Source: Clostridiales bacterium (GTDB lineage: Bacteria; Bacillota; Desulfotomaculia; Desulfotomaculales; VENG01). From it: a stretch of 64,000 nucleotides of DNA. This document shows positions 62,653 to 64,000 of the stretch, piece after piece. The notes beneath the pieces are model-generated. The model was given only the letters and a program-made list of their open reading frames with translations. It did not search any database and was not told the DNA's origin. The stretch covers positions 25,638 to 89,637 of the forward strand of contig JADQBQ010000002.1 of the NCBI GenBank assembly GCA_016278505.1. The letters are read 5' to 3'. The number at the start of each line of letters is the position of its first letter. The first letter of the stretch is position 1. Made by a program: the position numbers and the translations under genes.

Positions 62653-63519
62653 TTAATATCTCCTTTCTCGTTTTATGACTTCATTCAAAAGTATTATATA
62701 ATGCTCGTACCGCGATGCTATTATCCTTCCATCCTGTACAGCTTCTTTTACAGCACATCCTGGTTCTCTGTTGTGTAAACAACCGGAAAAACGACAGTTT
62801 GCGGAGAGATCATTAAAATCAGGAAAGTAGTACACTAAATCTGTACCGTTAATCCCCTCAGGTAAGTAAAGGTTTGAAAACCCTGGTGTGTCTACCACAA
62901 GTCCACCATTTTCCAACCTCAAAAGTTCTACATGACGGGTGGTATGTTTACCTGCTTTCAGTTTGGTGCTAATTTCACCGGTTTTCAGAGACAGTCCTGG
63001 TTGCACGGCATTAAGCAGGCTGGATTTTCCCACACCGGAGGGACCGGCAAGGACCGAAATATTATCTTTTAACGCACTGCTTAATTCATTAATACCTTGT
63101 CCAGTCTTGGTGCTGGTAATGATTAAGGGGTACCCCACCGTTTCGTAAATTTGGGGCACGTTACTCGATTCCACCAAGTCAATCTTGTTAAAACAAATAA
63201 GGGTTTTTAACCCGACCACCTCAGCCTGCAAAAGAAATCTATCCAGCAAAAAAAGATTGGGTTTAGGCTGCGTGAGGCTAAAGATTATTACTGCCTGATT
63301 CACATTAACCACAGGTGGTCTCATCAGCTGTGTTTCGCGGGGTTCTATCTTTTCTATCACCCCCGTGTGTTCTTCCTGGGGCAAAAAAGCCACCTTGTCG
63401 CCAACAAAAACCTGTCCCTTTTTCCGTAAAGTCCCCCTCAGGTAACAACGATACTCGTCATTACCGGTGCGGACAAAATAATAACCGCCCAGCGCCTTAA
63501 AAACAACCCCTTTGATCAT
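62653..63519 (-). CDS. rsgA: Ribosome small subunit-dependent GTPase A
   Basis: Circularly permuted GTPase that checks 30S maturation. An OB domain (~1-65) precedes the G domain, where NKIDLVE (G4, ~112) comes before GPSGVGKSSLLNAV (G1) and DTPGFSNLYLPEG (G3). A C-terminal zinc finger has CRFSGCLHNREPGCAVK. The ATG at 63519 has GGGAG upstream, giving 288 residues. It sits between the PASTA kinase and rpe, the standard order. Confidence 0.97.
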   Translation of the reverse strand: MIKGVVFKALGGYYFVRTGNDEYRCYLRGTLRKKGQVFVGDKVAFLPQEEHTGVIEKIEPRETQLMRPPVVNVNQAVIIFSLTQPKPNLFLLDRFLLQAEVVGLKTLICFNKIDLVESSNVPQIYETVGYPLIITSTKTGQGINELSSALKDNISVLAGPSGVGKSSLLNAVQPGLSLKTGEISTKLKAGKHTTRHVELLRLENGGLVVDTPGFSNLYLPEGINGTDLVYYFPDFNDLSANCRFSGCLHNREPGCAVKEAVQDGRIIASRYEHYIILLNEVIKRERRY

Positions 63520-63529
63520 ATAATCTCCC

Positions 63530-64000
63530 TTACTCAACATTTACTTCATCCACAAGCTTTCCATCTACATATATCCGCACCACTGCTTTTCCTCGATAAG
63601 TAATATTTCTTACAAACTTTTCACTGTAAACATGGGTATTAGCATATTCTGTATGAATTCCTTCGGCGTCTTCTACAATTATTTCTACTTTATGTTCTTT
63701 CCCATCATTAGGTATTTCATCGGTAAGTGTTACAGTAGCATTCCGTGTTCCCGGTCCCGGCCCGGTACTTAGGACTATTTCAACCGATGTCCCCTCTTTA
63801 ACTTCATCCCCTGCTTTAGGAACTTGTTCGGTTATTCGCCCATAAGTAATGTCACTGCTATATTCCCAGGTTATGCTTCCTACCTGTAGATTGTTATCGT
63901 CAAGTATACCTCTGGCTTCTCCCTCCCGCAGATTTATTAAATCCGGCATTTCTATTATCTCCGGCTCTGGCCCAAGACTAACAGTAATCTGAACAATACT
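63530..64000 (-). CDS. prkC: PASTA-domain Ser/Thr protein kinase, 5' part beyond window
   Basis: This is the C-terminal end of a membrane Ser/Thr kinase that senses muropeptides. The open frame continues to the right edge. A complete PASTA repeat begins MPDLINLREGEARGILDD and ends VEIVLSTGPGP; the residues before it (VQITVSLGPEP) end another repeat. The last ~65 residues form an all-beta domain. The kinase and transmembrane parts lie outside, so the name rests on PASTA repeats plus rsgA-rpe context. Confidence 0.88.
   Translation of the reverse strand, partial: SIVQITVSLGPEPEIIEMPDLINLREGEARGILDDNNLQVGSITWEYSSDITYGRITEQVPKAGDEVKEGTSVEIVLSTGPGPGTRNATVTLTDEIPNDGKEHKVEIIVEDAEGIHTEYANTHVYSEKFVRNITYRGKAVVRIYVDGKLVDEVNVE

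Overview
The window looks like chromosomal core sequence of a spore-forming anaerobic Firmicute, most like the Desulfotomaculum/Pelotomaculum group (Peptococcaceae). The clues are a spore protease (gpr) beside a small acid-soluble spore protein gene, ylbJ, a FapR-controlled fatty-acid operon, sigma-A promoters of TTGACA-N17-TATAAT type, an 11-subunit complex I operon without nuoEFG, and an FMN riboswitch. The organism call is inference; no rRNA or tRNA gene was recognised.

Region by region. (1) 1-5966, minus: nuoABCDHIJKL, with nuoL running off the left edge. (2) 6234-13261, minus: the conserved ylxM-ffh-rpsP-khpA-rimM-trmD-rplS-lepB-rbgA-rnhB block. A palindromic repeat element sits between rpsP and ffh. 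(3) 13309-16130: a putrescine-type aminotransferase (plus), a second copy of the repeat element, and a D-amino-acid transaminase (minus). (4) 16141-21437, minus: mtnP-mtnA-ahcY-class II aldolase-mtaD, which together look like a salvage route for methylthioadenosine, 5'-deoxyadenosine and S-adenosylhomocysteine. (5) 21496-31073, minus: yceD-rpmF, then fapR-plsX-fabHKDG-acpP-fabF-rnc-ftsY with a FapR operator. smc is not between rnc and ftsY. (6) 31172-35764, plus: ylbJ, an ADP-forming acyl-CoA synthetase and a BioD-like/DRTGG protein. (7) 35772-41384: coaD-rsmD, gpr, a SASP gene, recG and rpmB. (8) 41533-46474, minus: nicotinate phosphoribosyltransferase, then ribDE-ribBA-ribH behind an FMN riboswitch and a perfect consensus promoter.

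(9) 46603-61675 is the most distinctive stretch and reads as an osmoadaptation region. It holds an opuA-type betaine transporter (plus), a second opuC-type transporter (minus), and ablA-ablB for the osmolyte N-epsilon-acetyl-beta-lysine. It also holds acetyl-CoA synthetase and a GntR-HTH/RCK_C regulator with the layout of the c-di-AMP-responsive osmolyte repressor BusR. The binding protein of the opuC system has its two halves in reversed order, a circular permutation relative to OpuCC/OsmF, and its gene is bracketed by imperfect 18-20 bp inverted repeats. The opuA promoter is overlapped by repeated TTTGTC/GACAAA boxes that could be an operator.

(10) 61821-64000, minus: a PASTA Ser/Thr kinase (right edge, 5' end missing), rsgA, rpe and a 38-residue RCKP-type rubredoxin-like protein.

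Five protein genes are partial or too small for a usual ORF cutoff: nuoL and the PASTA kinase at the edges, plus rpmF, the 38-residue zinc-ribbon-like protein and a 39-residue charged protein.
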